Assembly: GCA_030652805.1 (NCBI GenBank)
Contig: JAUSPT010000043.1
Location: 1 to 47,906, forward strand
Origin: a bacterium
GTDB lineage: Bacteria > JAHJDO01
Reading direction: 5' to 3'
DNA length: 47,906 nucleotides
The notes beneath the pieces were generated by a model, which saw only the letters and a list, made by a program, of their open reading frames with translations, ran no database searches and had not been told where the DNA came from. Numbering within the stretch: the first letter of the stretch is position 1; each line of letters starts with the position of its first letter. Made by a program: the position numbers and the translations under genes. Below are positions 24,812 to 33,082 of this stretch, in pieces.

Positions 24812-25528
24812 ATGATTGATGCACTTCCATGGACTGTGGTCATACCATACTGCTTCTTCTCGATGTTCATTTTCTACCAGCAACTCCATACGAAGCGCTT
24901 CCGGGGCGCAAGCCAAGTCTTCCTCTCCTTCTTGATCCTCACTGGGTTCATTGGCATGATCACAGGCCTCGTTTTCCTCGTGTACTACGGATTCAAGGTG
25001 GTCTGGTGGGCGCCACTTGCACTCTTCGGACTTGGTCTGGTCTTTCAATTTATCAGCAACATGATCGAAGGACTGATCGGTGCGTTCGCCCTCAGCATGC
25101 TAGGCTTCATTTGTTGGCCGGTATGTGCATTTCTGATGTTTACTTCCGTGCCAGATGTCAACACCCGATACCACGAGAAGGAAACGATTGCCGACTTCGT
25201 CGCAACCATAGAGTCAGCCAACCTTGCTTCACGCGTTGTCAACCGAGGCTCTGCATTCTCTGTTATGAGCGAGTCAGACGTAGATGAATTGATGCGGCAC
25301 TATCGTGTTGCTCTTGCCCACGCTGAGGAAGTCGATATCGACTTCCTCAACCAGAAGTACGACGGATGGGGAGACCATTTTGAGAATGAATTTCTTGCAG
25401 GTCTCCGCCTTGTTGTTGAAGGCAACGGCAAGGCGGATGCAACCATCTCTCTTGCGGGACAGAAGTTGATAGATTCGTGGGGAGACTGGTTCAACCAGAA
25501 TATGAATGAAATTCGAAAACTGAAATAG
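24812..25528 (+). CDS. Cassette gene 2: four-segment membrane protein with soluble C-terminal domain
   Basis: 238 residues; ATG 24812 lies 19 nt after the cassette junction, with GGAG upstream. The N-terminal half has four hydrophobic segments (about residues 8-22, 34-58, 66-85, 90-112). The C-terminal half (about 120-238) is soluble, acidic and helical with many Trp/Asp residues. No family is recognised. It is visibly richer in G+C and uses different codons from the neighbouring core genes, which fits foreign origin. The stop codon overlaps the start of the second attC site. Confidence 0.78.
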   Translation: MIDALPWTVVIPYCFFSMFIFYQQLHTKRFRGASQVFLSFLILTGFIGMITGLVFLVYYGFKVVWWAPLALFGLGLVFQFISNMIEGLIGAFALSMLGFICWPVCAFLMFTSVPDVNTRYHEKETIADFVATIESANLASRVVNRGSAFSVMSESDVDELMRHYRVALAHAEEVDIDFLNQKYDGWGDHFENEFLAGLRLVVEGNGKADATISLAGQKLIDSWGDWFNQNMNEIRKLK

Positions 25529-25609
25529 CCCAACAAGATACATCTACACGTACTTTGAAAAGCCGCGTTTCGCATGTCTTTCCAAAGACGGTTATGCACG
25601 ACGTTATAC
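25528..25609 (+). mobile_element. attC recombination site of cassette 2
   Basis: 82 nt. R'' is GCCCAAC (25528-25534, a perfect RYYYAAC) and R' is GTTATAC (25603-25609, one mismatch to GTTRRRY). The inner arms GT-A-CTTTG.AAAG and CTTTC.CAAAG-AC pair with one extrahelical A and one mismatch. Longer than attC 1 and of a different sequence, so the two cassettes come from different sources. Confidence 0.72.
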
Positions 25610-25647
25610 AAGAAAAATTAATAAGAAATTAAAGAATAATCAACATT

Positions 25648-25726
25648 GTAGGGGCGATTCTATGTAATCGCCCGATTAATAATAAAAATCATACAATAAA
25701 GGGCGAAAACACGGTTTCGCCCCTAC
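25648..25726. mobile_element. 79-bp MITE/REP-like element with terminal inverted repeats
   Basis: The ends are perfect 10-nt inverted repeats, GTAGGGGCGA (25648-25657) and TCGCCCCTAC (25717-25726). Each end also forms its own hairpin with an 8-bp stem: GGGCGATT/AATCGCCC (25652-25673) and GGGCGAAA/TTTCGCCC (25701-25722). It encodes nothing. It lies between the last attC and the promoter of the next operon. Confidence 0.75.
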
Positions 25727-25729
25727 GGC

Positions 25730-25758
25730 TTGTAAGATAAATAAACCTCTGGTATAAT
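25730..25758 (+). promoter_or_regulatory. Promoter of the nucleotidyltransferase-TPM-lemA operon
   Basis: TTGTAA (25730-25735) and TATAAT (25753-25758) with 17-nt spacing, followed by GGGAGG before the ATG at 25794. It begins 4 nt after the MITE-like element. Confidence 0.65.
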
Positions 25759-25793
25759 CAAAAATACTCAAATAAGTAAAGGGAGGCGATGGT

Positions 25794-26546
25794 ATGAAAA
25801 ATCTAAACATTGATGTTTTAAATAACGTTTGCGAAGAAGTTAAAAGCAGTATTGTTCCTTTTTGTGAGAAACTGGTTGAGATACACTCAGATAATATAAG
25901 AGCAATAATTCTCTATGGGAGTGCAACAGGCAAAGAGTTTGTGCCCAAAAAATCTAATATAAACATAATGATAGTCTTTAATAGTCTCGGATTGAATGAG
26001 CTTAAAAAAAGTTTAAAACTTGTTGCGAAAAGCAGAAAAAAAAGAATAACTGCTCCGCTTTTCCTAACTATGCGTCATATTGAAACTTCAACAGATGTTT
26101 TCCCAATAGAATTTCTTGAAATGAAGGAAAACCATCTTCTTGTTTATGGAGAGGACATTCTGGAGGGTCTTAAAATAAATCAGGAAAATATCAGGCTGCA
26201 GTGCGAATCCCAGATAAAGGGTAAACTGATACGCTTAAGACAGTCATATCTTGAGATTGGCCTGAAGCGAAAGGGAATAGAGACGCTTATGATAGATTCT
26301 CTGACCTCATTATTTCCAATATTCAGGAACATACTTCGTCTTAAAGGAGAAACTCTGCCAACTGCAAAAGAAGATGTAATTAAGCTTATGAAAAACAAGT
26401 TCAATATAAATGACCAGATATTTCTTAATATCTTAAGAGATAAAAAGGGTGACGAAAAAATTGGTGAGCAACCTGCTGAGCAAGCATTTGAAACGTATCT
26501 GGAAGAAATAAGAAAACTTGCATTGATAGTGGATGAACTAAAATGA
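25794..26546 (+). CDS. Nucleotidyltransferase-like protein
   Basis: A 250-residue protein with the GS motif of the nucleotidyltransferase fold: LYGSATGKEFVPKKSNINIMIVF (about residues 41-63), given here as GSATGKEF followed by KKSNINIMIVF. In related proteins the second part reads SDIN, and the first Asp is a metal ligand. Here it is Asn, so catalysis is doubtful. The C-terminal part is helical (about 120-250). It starts the operon leading to the TPM and LemA genes, and its stop overlaps the next ATG. Possible roles are regulation or a degenerate enzyme; no substrate can be inferred. Confidence 0.7.
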   Translation: MKNLNIDVLNNVCEEVKSSIVPFCEKLVEIHSDNIRAIILYGSATGKEFVPKKSNINIMIVFNSLGLNELKKSLKLVAKSRKKRITAPLFLTMRHIETSTDVFPIEFLEMKENHLLVYGEDILEGLKINQENIRLQCESQIKGKLIRLRQSYLEIGLKRKGIETLMIDSLTSLFPIFRNILRLKGETLPTAKEDVIKLMKNKFNINDQIFLNILRDKKGDEKIGEQPAEQAFETYLEEIRKLALIVDELK

Positions 26547-27472
26547 GAACCGTTAACTCAAAGGGTAGCAAACTTGCGAAATTCTCAAAGGACGCTTGGC
26601 TTAATAGATTCATCAGAGTTTTAGCCTCGCTCTATTTTATTTTGACAGGCAACCTATATCTTAATTCACAGCTTTTCAAATGGCGCAAAATAAAAAAGCC
26701 TTTTTCAAATTCCCCAACTTTACTATCCACATTGTTTTGTATTTTTCTTTTATTCCATGGGAACATTGTAATCGGAGCAGATAGATATCCTAATTACACC
26801 GGCTATGTAAATGACTTCGCCAATGTTCTGAGCAGTAGTGAGAAGGGCATAATAACTAATTTAATTACTGAACTTGAGAAGAAAACATCTGCGGAAATAG
26901 CAATTGTAACAGTCCCGAACATTGAAGGCTCTGAGATCAATATTTATAAGAACGGTCTTTTTGAAAAGTGGAAGATAGGTAAAAAGGGGAAGGATAACGG
27001 GATATTAATTGTTCTTGCAATGAAGGAGAGAAAGGTCGGTATAGAGGTTGGCTATGGATTGGAGGGAGTTTTGCCTGATGGACTTTGCGGAGAGATTATT
27101 CGCACTCAAATGGTGCCAAACTTTAAAGCAGGTCAGTTTGGAAAGGGGCTTGTAAGCGCTGTTGCTACAATATCAAATCTTGTTGCCAAGGAATATAATG
27201 TTAAGCTATCAGGGCTGAATTCCTTGCCAAAAACTGCGTATGTAGTGCGAAAGCGTTCAGCTTCCAGCTCCATGGTAAGCATAATCTTCGCACTGTTATT
27301 CTTAATGCTTATCTTAGGTTCAAGGACAGGTCTTCTTGGAGTATTGCTTTTTGGATCAATGGCTGGCAGAGGTGGCTATTGGGGAGGAGGTGGTTCTGGC
27401 GGTTTTGGTGGAGGTTTTGGCGGGTTTGGAGGCGGCATGTCCGGCGGCGGAGGCGCAAGCGGAAGCTGGTAA
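26543..27472 (+). CDS. TPM-domain (YgcG/Psb32-like) membrane protein
   Basis: A 309-residue protein with a TPM domain (about residues 80-220): YVNDFANVLSSSEKG, ETSAEIAIVTVP-like strand, DNGILIVLAMKERKVGIEVGYGLEG. A transmembrane segment (about 242-265) and a Gly-rich tail ending SGGGGASGSW follow, the usual form of this family. The N terminus is unusual: about 60 residues precede the expected signal/anchor (LFCIFLLFHGNIVIGA). The ATG at 26543 overlaps the previous stop, so this start is likely, but a later TTG at 26732 cannot be excluded. TPM and LemA proteins are frequently paired; the function of the pair is not settled. Confidence 0.87.
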   Translation: MRTVNSKGSKLAKFSKDAWLNRFIRVLASLYFILTGNLYLNSQLFKWRKIKKPFSNSPTLLSTLFCIFLLFHGNIVIGADRYPNYTGYVNDFANVLSSSEKGIITNLITELEKKTSAEIAIVTVPNIEGSEINIYKNGLFEKWKIGKKGKDNGILIVLAMKERKVGIEVGYGLEGVLPDGLCGEIIRTQMVPNFKAGQFGKGLVSAVATISNLVAKEYNVKLSGLNSLPKTAYVVRKRSASSSMVSIIFALLFLMLILGSRTGLLGVLLFGSMAGRGGYWGGGGSGGFGGGFGGFGGGMSGGGGASGSW

Positions 27473-27508
27473 ATTGCAGTCAAAGACTGCTAAAAAAAGG
27501 AGGGATGT

Positions 27509-28084
27509 ATGAAAAAAGGATGTTTGGTAGGCATAGTAATTGTTGTTGTAATTATTGGGTTTATAGGCTTTTTCATTGGTGGGCTCAATAAGGTTGTAAG
27601 AATGGATGAGAATGTTAAAGCTGCCTGGGCACAGGTTGAAAACCAGTTGCAGAGAAGAAATGATCTAATACCTAATCTGGTAAACACAGTTAAAGGGTAT
27701 GCAAAGCACGAAAAAGAAATTTTCACTTATGTTGCTGATGCCAGAGGAAAGCTTGCAGGAACTATTAAAGGAAATAAATCAATCAAAGAAAAAATTCAAG
27801 CGGCAGGAGAGCTAAATACGGCTATTTCTCGTCTGTTAATGATTGTGGAAAGGTATCCTGACCTTAAGGCAAATGAGAGCTTTGCGAGACTCATGGACGA
27901 GCTTTCAGGAACAGAAAACAGAATTGCTGTTGAGAGAATGAGATATAATAGAGGTGTTCAGGAATTTAATGCGCATATTCGTATGATACCGGGCAGCTTT
28001 TTCGCACGGTTAAAAGGGCTTAGCAAAGCTGAATACTTCGAGGTAGAAGAAAAAGCAAAAGAAGTACCGGTAGTAAAATTTTAA
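27509..28084 (+). CDS. lemA: LemA-family protein
   Basis: A 191-residue protein with an N-terminal membrane anchor (about 6-26) and the LemA core: VKAAWAQVENQLQRRNDLIPNLVNTVKGYA (about 36-65), written here in parts as NQLQRRNDLIPNLV and TVKGYAKHE, followed by antiparallel helices and RYNRGVQEFN near residue 147. AGGAGGG lies before the ATG. It is paired with the upstream TPM gene, as in many genomes. The role is unknown beyond envelope association; the helical domain faces outside the cytoplasm. Confidence 0.93.
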   Translation: MKKGCLVGIVIVVVIIGFIGFFIGGLNKVVRMDENVKAAWAQVENQLQRRNDLIPNLVNTVKGYAKHEKEIFTYVADARGKLAGTIKGNKSIKEKIQAAGELNTAISRLLMIVERYPDLKANESFARLMDELSGTENRIAVERMRYNRGVQEFNAHIRMIPGSFFARLKGLSKAEYFEVEEKAKEVPVVKF

Positions 28085-28644
28085 TGTCTACTTCTGATAT
28101 CAGGCTGATTTCTAATAATGATAGCGTACTTGTTATTGTTGATATACAGGAAAGACTTGTTCCTAAGATATCTGACAAGCGCACTGTTATTGACAATACT
28201 GTTACATTGATAAAATCTGCCGGAATACTTGACATTCCGATTACAGTAACTGAACAATATCCTAAGGGGTTAGGTCCGACAATTCCTGAAATAAAAGATT
28301 TAATAGTTCCATGGCAGCCAATAGAGAAGATATGTTTCAGCTGTTTTGGCAACAGTAATTTTTCAGAAAAGCTGGAAGGACTGGGAAGGAACAATTTAAT
28401 ATTATGCGGAATAGAATCTCACATTTGCATAATGCAAACGGCACTAGACGGACTAAAATCAAACTATTCCGTGTTCTTTGTTAAGGATGCCATATCATCC
28501 AGAACTAAAAATAATAGAGAAACTGGTTTTGAAAGAATGGCTCAGGCTGGTGCAATTCCCGTTTCTACAGAGATGGTAGTGTTTGAGTTATTAAGAGAAG
28601 CAGGTACGGACAAATTTAAACAAATAGTAAGCTTGATAAAGTAG
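28084..28644 (+). CDS. Isochorismatase-family hydrolase
   Basis: A 186-residue cysteine hydrolase of the isochorismatase superfamily. The catalytic triad is visible: Asp20 (VIVDIQERL), Lys82 (IEKICFSCF) and Cys115 (GIESHICIMQTALDGL), with the usual non-proline cis-peptide region before the Cys. Closest in style to the YcaC/nicotinamidase-like hydrolases of unknown substrate. The ATG overlaps the lemA stop (TAATG), so it ends this operon. Confidence 0.88.
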   Translation: MSTSDIRLISNNDSVLVIVDIQERLVPKISDKRTVIDNTVTLIKSAGILDIPITVTEQYPKGLGPTIPEIKDLIVPWQPIEKICFSCFGNSNFSEKLEGLGRNNLILCGIESHICIMQTALDGLKSNYSVFFVKDAISSRTKNNRETGFERMAQAGAIPVSTEMVVFELLREAGTDKFKQIVSLIK

Positions 28645-28654
28645 TGGCTTTGCG

Positions 28655-28683
28655 TTGACATGCTAGACATATATATATAGAAT
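28655..28683 (+). promoter_or_regulatory. Promoter of the arginine operon
   Basis: A consensus TTGACA (28655-28660) and TAGAAT (28678-28683) with 17-nt spacing and an alternating TA run in the spacer. The start would be about 28690, about 23 nt before argC. No clear ARG box is seen. Confidence 0.75.
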
Positions 28684-28712
28684 AAAACTCTCAAAATATT
28701 AAGAGGTTGAAT

Positions 28713-29756
28713 ATGATAAAAGTAGCAATTGTTGGTGCAACTGGCTATACAGGTGTAGAGCTTATACGAATCCTCCTGAATCATCCTGATGTGAAAATTA
28801 CATCCTTGACGAGAAAAGGAGAATCTCTATCAAATATTAGTGAAGCATTCCCTCATATGTATAATCAGATAACGTTGCCATGTAATACCCTAAAAAACCC
28901 GGAACAGGTTGCAGAAAAGGCTGATGTCATTTTTATGGCGCTTCCACACTGTTCTGGCTTAGACCTGACTGACCAATTTCTGAAGCTAGGGAAAACTGTT
29001 ATTAATTTGAGTGCGGATTTTCGCCTTAAAGATGCTGACATATATGAAAAATGGTATGGAACTAAGCATACCCATCCGGAACTGCTCAAGGAAGCAGTAT
29101 ACGGACTTCCTGAGATCTATAAAACTAATATTGCGAAGGCAAAGCTTATAGCTAATCCGGGCTGTTTCCCAACGGGTGCAATCCTTGCTCTTAAGCCGCT
29201 TACTTCAGGCGAACTGGTAAAAACAAACTCTATTATTGTAGATTCAAAGACAGGCCTCTCTGGAGCAGGAAGAGGATTGAGCTTGAAAAGTCTATTTTCA
29301 GAGGTAAATGAAAACATCACTCCTTATAATATAAATACGCATAGACACCTGCCAGAGATGATTCAGGAACTTACAGGGAATAAAGCAAAGACTACACAAA
29401 TTACTTTTACCCCACACTTGATTCCTGTAACACGCGGTATTTTGAGCACAACTTATGTTTCTGTACAGGAGAATAAGGCTCTTGCTAATGTGGTTGATAT
29501 ATATAAAGATTTCTATAAAGAAAGCCCTTTTATTCGGATATTACCTGAAGGCACAGCTCCTCAGACAAAACATGTTTATGGCTCAAATTACTGTGACATA
29601 GGTATCTTTCAAAACAAAGAGGCACATAAAATTATCATTATCTCTGCAATTGATAATCTGGTAAAGGGCGCCAGTGGACAGGCTGTGCAAAACATGAACA
29701 TAGTATGCGGGCTTGAAGAAACCGCAGGTCTGAACTTCATACCAGTGTTTCCATAA
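28713..29756 (+). CDS. argC: N-acetyl-gamma-glutamyl-phosphate reductase
   Basis: A 347-residue NADP-dependent enzyme, third step of arginine synthesis. ATG 28713 has AAGAGG 6 nt upstream; the TTG at 28707 is rejected. It has the nucleotide-binding GATGYTGVEL (8-17), catalytic Cys151 in ANPGCFPTGA, and SGAGRG further on. It begins the arg cluster, with argJ 10 nt downstream. Confidence 0.97.
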   Translation: MIKVAIVGATGYTGVELIRILLNHPDVKITSLTRKGESLSNISEAFPHMYNQITLPCNTLKNPEQVAEKADVIFMALPHCSGLDLTDQFLKLGKTVINLSADFRLKDADIYEKWYGTKHTHPELLKEAVYGLPEIYKTNIAKAKLIANPGCFPTGAILALKPLTSGELVKTNSIIVDSKTGLSGAGRGLSLKSLFSEVNENITPYNINTHRHLPEMIQELTGNKAKTTQITFTPHLIPVTRGILSTTYVSVQENKALANVVDIYKDFYKESPFIRILPEGTAPQTKHVYGSNYCDIGIFQNKEAHKIIIISAIDNLVKGASGQAVQNMNIVCGLEETAGLNFIPVFP

Positions 29757-29766
29757 AGGCAACTCA

Positions 29767-30975
29767 GTGAAGATAATAAAAGGCGGCATTACGGCTCCCC
29801 TAGGGTTTAAAGCGGCAGGGCTACATTGTGGAATAAAATCATCTAAAAAGGACCTTGCTCTTATATTTTCAGACAAATCTGCAGTAACTGCAGGTTTGTT
29901 TACAACAAATCAAATTAAATCTGCTCATGTTTTGCTTGATCTAGGGAAACTACATAGAAAAGAATCTCAGGCAATTATAATTAATAGCGGTAATGCCAAC
30001 GCATGCAATGGTGCTACAGGAAGAGACAATGCTTTAGAAATGTCTGAATACACTGCAAAATACCTGGATATAGATAAGCAAGGTGTACTTGTAGCATCTA
30101 CTGGTATAATTGGGGTGCCTCTCCCTATGAATAAAATTAAAAAAGGCATTAAAGATATCTCTAATAAACTCGTCATAGACGGCTCTAAAGATGCTGCTGA
30201 AGCTATTCTTACAACTGATACCACTATAAAAGAAGTGGCTGTAGATACAGGGATTAAAGGCAGAACAAAGGACAATATAAAAATCGGTGCAATTGCCAAG
30301 GGCTCAGGAATGATTGCTCCTAATATGGCTACATTGCTCGCATTCATAACAACAGATGCCTGCATAGAATATGAAGAATTGTTTGCGTCTTTGAGAGAAT
30401 GCGTGAACACTACATTTAATATGCTGAGTATAGATGGAGATATGAGCCCTAATGACACAGTTATCATTATGGCAAATGGCACCTCAAGAAATAAAAGAAT
30501 TAAATTCAATACACCTGAATATAAGAAATTTACTGATGCACTGAATTATGTATGCACATATCTTACAAAAAAGGTTGCTGCTGATGGTGAAGGAGCAACA
30601 AAACTAGTTGAAGTACAGATTAAAGGCGCAAGAAGCGTAAAGGATGCCAGACGCGCAGCTAAAGCAGTAGCTAATTCCAATTTGGTAAAAACAGCCATTA
30701 ACGGATGCGACCCCAACTGGGGAAGAATCCTCTCCAGTTTAGGTGCGGCACGCATAAAGATTAAGCCCGGGCAAATTGATATTGCAATTAACTCTGAACC
30801 AATAGTTCACAATAGTATAAGCACAAACTTCTCTCAAGAAAAAGTGCATAAGATATTGAAAGAAAAAGAAATTATAATAGCAATCAATTTAAACGTTGGC
30901 GGTCACAGTTCAACCGCGTATACTTGTGACATATCAGAAAAATATGTAAAAATAAATGCGCATTACCACACATGA
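29767..30975 (+). CDS. argJ: Glutamate N-acetyltransferase / amino-acid acetyltransferase
   Basis: A 402-residue protein of the ArgJ (ornithine acetyltransferase) family. It starts at GTG 29767 with AAAGG upstream. The autocleavage site that creates the nucleophilic Thr is in GMIAPNMATLLAF (about residues 180-192, cut between Ala and Thr). It recycles the acetyl group from acetylornithine to glutamate, so no argE is required. Whether it also makes acetylglutamate from acetyl-CoA cannot be read from sequence, but no argA is seen in the window. Confidence 0.96.
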   Translation: MKIIKGGITAPLGFKAAGLHCGIKSSKKDLALIFSDKSAVTAGLFTTNQIKSAHVLLDLGKLHRKESQAIIINSGNANACNGATGRDNALEMSEYTAKYLDIDKQGVLVASTGIIGVPLPMNKIKKGIKDISNKLVIDGSKDAAEAILTTDTTIKEVAVDTGIKGRTKDNIKIGAIAKGSGMIAPNMATLLAFITTDACIEYEELFASLRECVNTTFNMLSIDGDMSPNDTVIIMANGTSRNKRIKFNTPEYKKFTDALNYVCTYLTKKVAADGEGATKLVEVQIKGARSVKDARRAAKAVANSNLVKTAINGCDPNWGRILSSLGAARIKIKPGQIDIAINSEPIVHNSISTNFSQEKVHKILKEKEIIIAINLNVGGHSSTAYTCDISEKYVKINAHYHT

Positions 30976-30990
30976 GGAATTGAATTAATT

Positions 30991-31851
30991 ATGGAAAAAC
31001 TGATTGAAAAAGCAAAGGTGCTCATAGAAGCATTGCCATATATCAAAAAGTTCCACGGAAAAAAAGTAGTGATAAAATATGGCGGAAGCGCAATGGAGCA
31101 TGAAGAGATCAAAAAAGCCATTATGCAGGATATTGTGTTTATGAAGTATGTTGGAATGAACCCGATTATTATTCACGGCGGTGGAAATGCTATAACTGAA
31201 GCACTTAAGAAAACTGGAAAGAAATCTCAATTTGTGGATGGATTGCGTGTTACTGATAAAGAAACAATTCGAGTTGTAGAGCAAGTGCTTGTTGAGGGGG
31301 TAAATAAGGAAATTGTTTCTCTGATTAATGAATTAGGAGGTAATGCTCTTGGCATTAATGGAAAATCTGAATCTCTTATTATGGCAACTAAACTTGAAGG
31401 AAATATGGATCTGGGATTTGTAGGGCAAATTATCAAAATACAGCCGGAAAAATTGAATGAGCTCTGTAATCATGGCATTATTCCTGTAATAGCGCCTCTT
31501 GGACTTGGAGAAAATGGAGAAACCTACAATATAAATGCTGATACTGCTGCATCAGAAATTGCAGCAACACTCAGAGCTGAAAAACTGGTTTTATTAACTG
31601 ATGTTCCTGGCATATTAAAGGATAAATCTGATGTGGAATCAATAATGTCTACACTTAAGGTATCTGAAATCAAGGTTCTTAAAAAGAGAGGTGTAATTAC
31701 AGGAGGCATGATACCAAAAATACATGCATGCGAGAAAGCACTGAACGCAGGTGTTAAAAAATCGCACATCATTGACGGAAGAATCCTGCATTCTTTATTA
31801 TTGGAAATATTTACTGATAAAGGCATAGGAACAGAGCTTATAAAAAATTAA
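30991..31851 (+). CDS. argB: Acetylglutamate kinase
   Basis: A 286-residue amino-acid kinase, second step of arginine synthesis. It has the N-terminal K-x-GG motif VVIKYGGSAM (about 25-34), IIHGGGNAI (about 55-63), and the C-terminal region with LTDVPGIL and GGMIPK. An N-terminal helix (MEKLIEKAKVLIEALPYI) of the kind found in arginine-sensitive hexameric kinases is present, so feedback inhibition by arginine is plausible. It lies 15 nt after argJ. Confidence 0.97.
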   Translation: MEKLIEKAKVLIEALPYIKKFHGKKVVIKYGGSAMEHEEIKKAIMQDIVFMKYVGMNPIIIHGGGNAITEALKKTGKKSQFVDGLRVTDKETIRVVEQVLVEGVNKEIVSLINELGGNALGINGKSESLIMATKLEGNMDLGFVGQIIKIQPEKLNELCNHGIIPVIAPLGLGENGETYNINADTAASEIAATLRAEKLVLLTDVPGILKDKSDVESIMSTLKVSEIKVLKKRGVITGGMIPKIHACEKALNAGVKKSHIIDGRILHSLLLEIFTDKGIGTELIKN

Positions 31852-31867
31852 TTTTCAATTTTAAATT

Positions 31868-33082
31868 ATGGATACTGCTGAAATTATAAAGTTAAGTAAA
31901 AGATACATAATGAACACATATGGTGAGCGTTCCATTGCACTTGTAAAAGGGAAAGGGATGTATGTCTGGGATGCTGACGGGAAAAAGTATCTGGACTTTC
32001 TTTCGGGGATTGCAGTTAATGCATTAGGACATTGCCATCCTGAAATTGTGGAAGCTATTAAAAAACAAGTTTCCACATTGATTCATGTATCAAATCTCTA
32101 TCATATTGCTCAACAGGCAGAACTTGCAGAATTGCTCATTAAACACTCTTTTAAGGGCAAGTGCTTCTTCTGTAATAGCGGAGCAGAAGCAAATGAAGCT
32201 GCTATAAAGCTTGCAAGAAAATCAACAAAACCAGACAAATTCGAAATAATTACAATGACTGGATCCTTTCACGGAAGAACTTTAGCAACTATTACAGCAA
32301 CAGATAATGCAAAGTATCAGAAAGGTATTGGGCCCCTGCCAGGTGGATTTAAACGTGCTGTCTTTAATGATATAGGAAGCATTAAGAAATGTATTAGCGA
32401 TAAAACCTGTGCGATTATGATTGAGCCTGTTCAGGGAGAGAGTGGTATTCATATAGCAAAAAAAGATTTTATAACTGCGTTGAGAAAACTCTGTAACAGG
32501 GAAAGAATTCTTTTAATATTTGATGAGATCCAATGTGGCCTTGGAAGAACAGGAAAACTATTCGCTTATGAGCGCCATAATGTAGAACCGGATATGATAA
32601 CACTGGCAAAGAGTTTAGGAAGCGGACTACCTATTGGAGCATTGATTGCCAAAGACAAAATTACTTCAGGCTTTGGGCCAGGAGATCATGCATCAACATT
32701 TGGCGGCAATCCGCTTTGCTGCGTTGCTGCATTAACAACACTAAAAATAATATTTAAAAATAATTTACCACAACATGCTAGAAAAATGGGGGATTATTTT
32801 AAGAGCAAACTTGAAGCGCTCAAAAAGAAATATTCATTTATCAGGGAAGTTCGTGGTATTGGTTTAATGATTGGAGTAGAGTTGGACTTTGAATGTAAGG
32901 AAATTGTTGAAAAATGCCAAAAAGCAGGGCTTTTGATAAATTGCACTTCAGGTAATGTCCTGCGTTTTCTTCCTCCTCTTATTGTATCTGAAAAAGAGAT
33001 TGATAAAGCTGTGAATATATTGGGACACATATTAGAAAATGTCATTGCGAACGAAGTGAAGCAATCTCGTCTCAGTTTTTAA
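31868..33082 (+). CDS. argD: Acetylornithine aminotransferase
   Basis: A 404-residue class III PLP aminotransferase. Motifs are FCNSGAEANEAAIKLAR, GSFHGRTLATITAT, IFDEIQCGLGRTG and the PLP lysine in ITLAKSLGSGLPIGAL. The last 14 codons, from 33041, are formed by a dispersed repeat (GTCATTGCGAACG...), giving the C-terminal tail NVIANEVKQSRLSF that the family lacks. The stop overlaps the convergent vapC stop by 4 nt. argF, the next step, is about 2.8 kb downstream behind accessory genes. Confidence 0.97.
   Translation: MDTAEIIKLSKRYIMNTYGERSIALVKGKGMYVWDADGKKYLDFLSGIAVNALGHCHPEIVEAIKKQVSTLIHVSNLYHIAQQAELAELLIKHSFKGKCFFCNSGAEANEAAIKLARKSTKPDKFEIITMTGSFHGRTLATITATDNAKYQKGIGPLPGGFKRAVFNDIGSIKKCISDKTCAIMIEPVQGESGIHIAKKDFITALRKLCNRERILLIFDEIQCGLGRTGKLFAYERHNVEPDMITLAKSLGSGLPIGALIAKDKITSGFGPGDHASTFGGNPLCCVAALTTLKIIFKNNLPQHARKMGDYFKSKLEALKKKYSFIREVRGIGLMIGVELDFECKEIVEKCQKAGLLINCTSGNVLRFLPPLIVSEKEIDKAVNILGHILENVIANEVKQSRLSF
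33041..33069. repeat. Dispersed GTCATTGCGA...GCAATCTCG element inside argD
   Basis: 29 nt with ATTGC/GCAAT arms. This word (GTCATTGCGA-n-GAAGCAATCTCG) is known to me as a dispersed repeat in many uncultured bacterial genomes. Here it supplies the last codons and near-stop region of argD. Confidence 0.6.
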
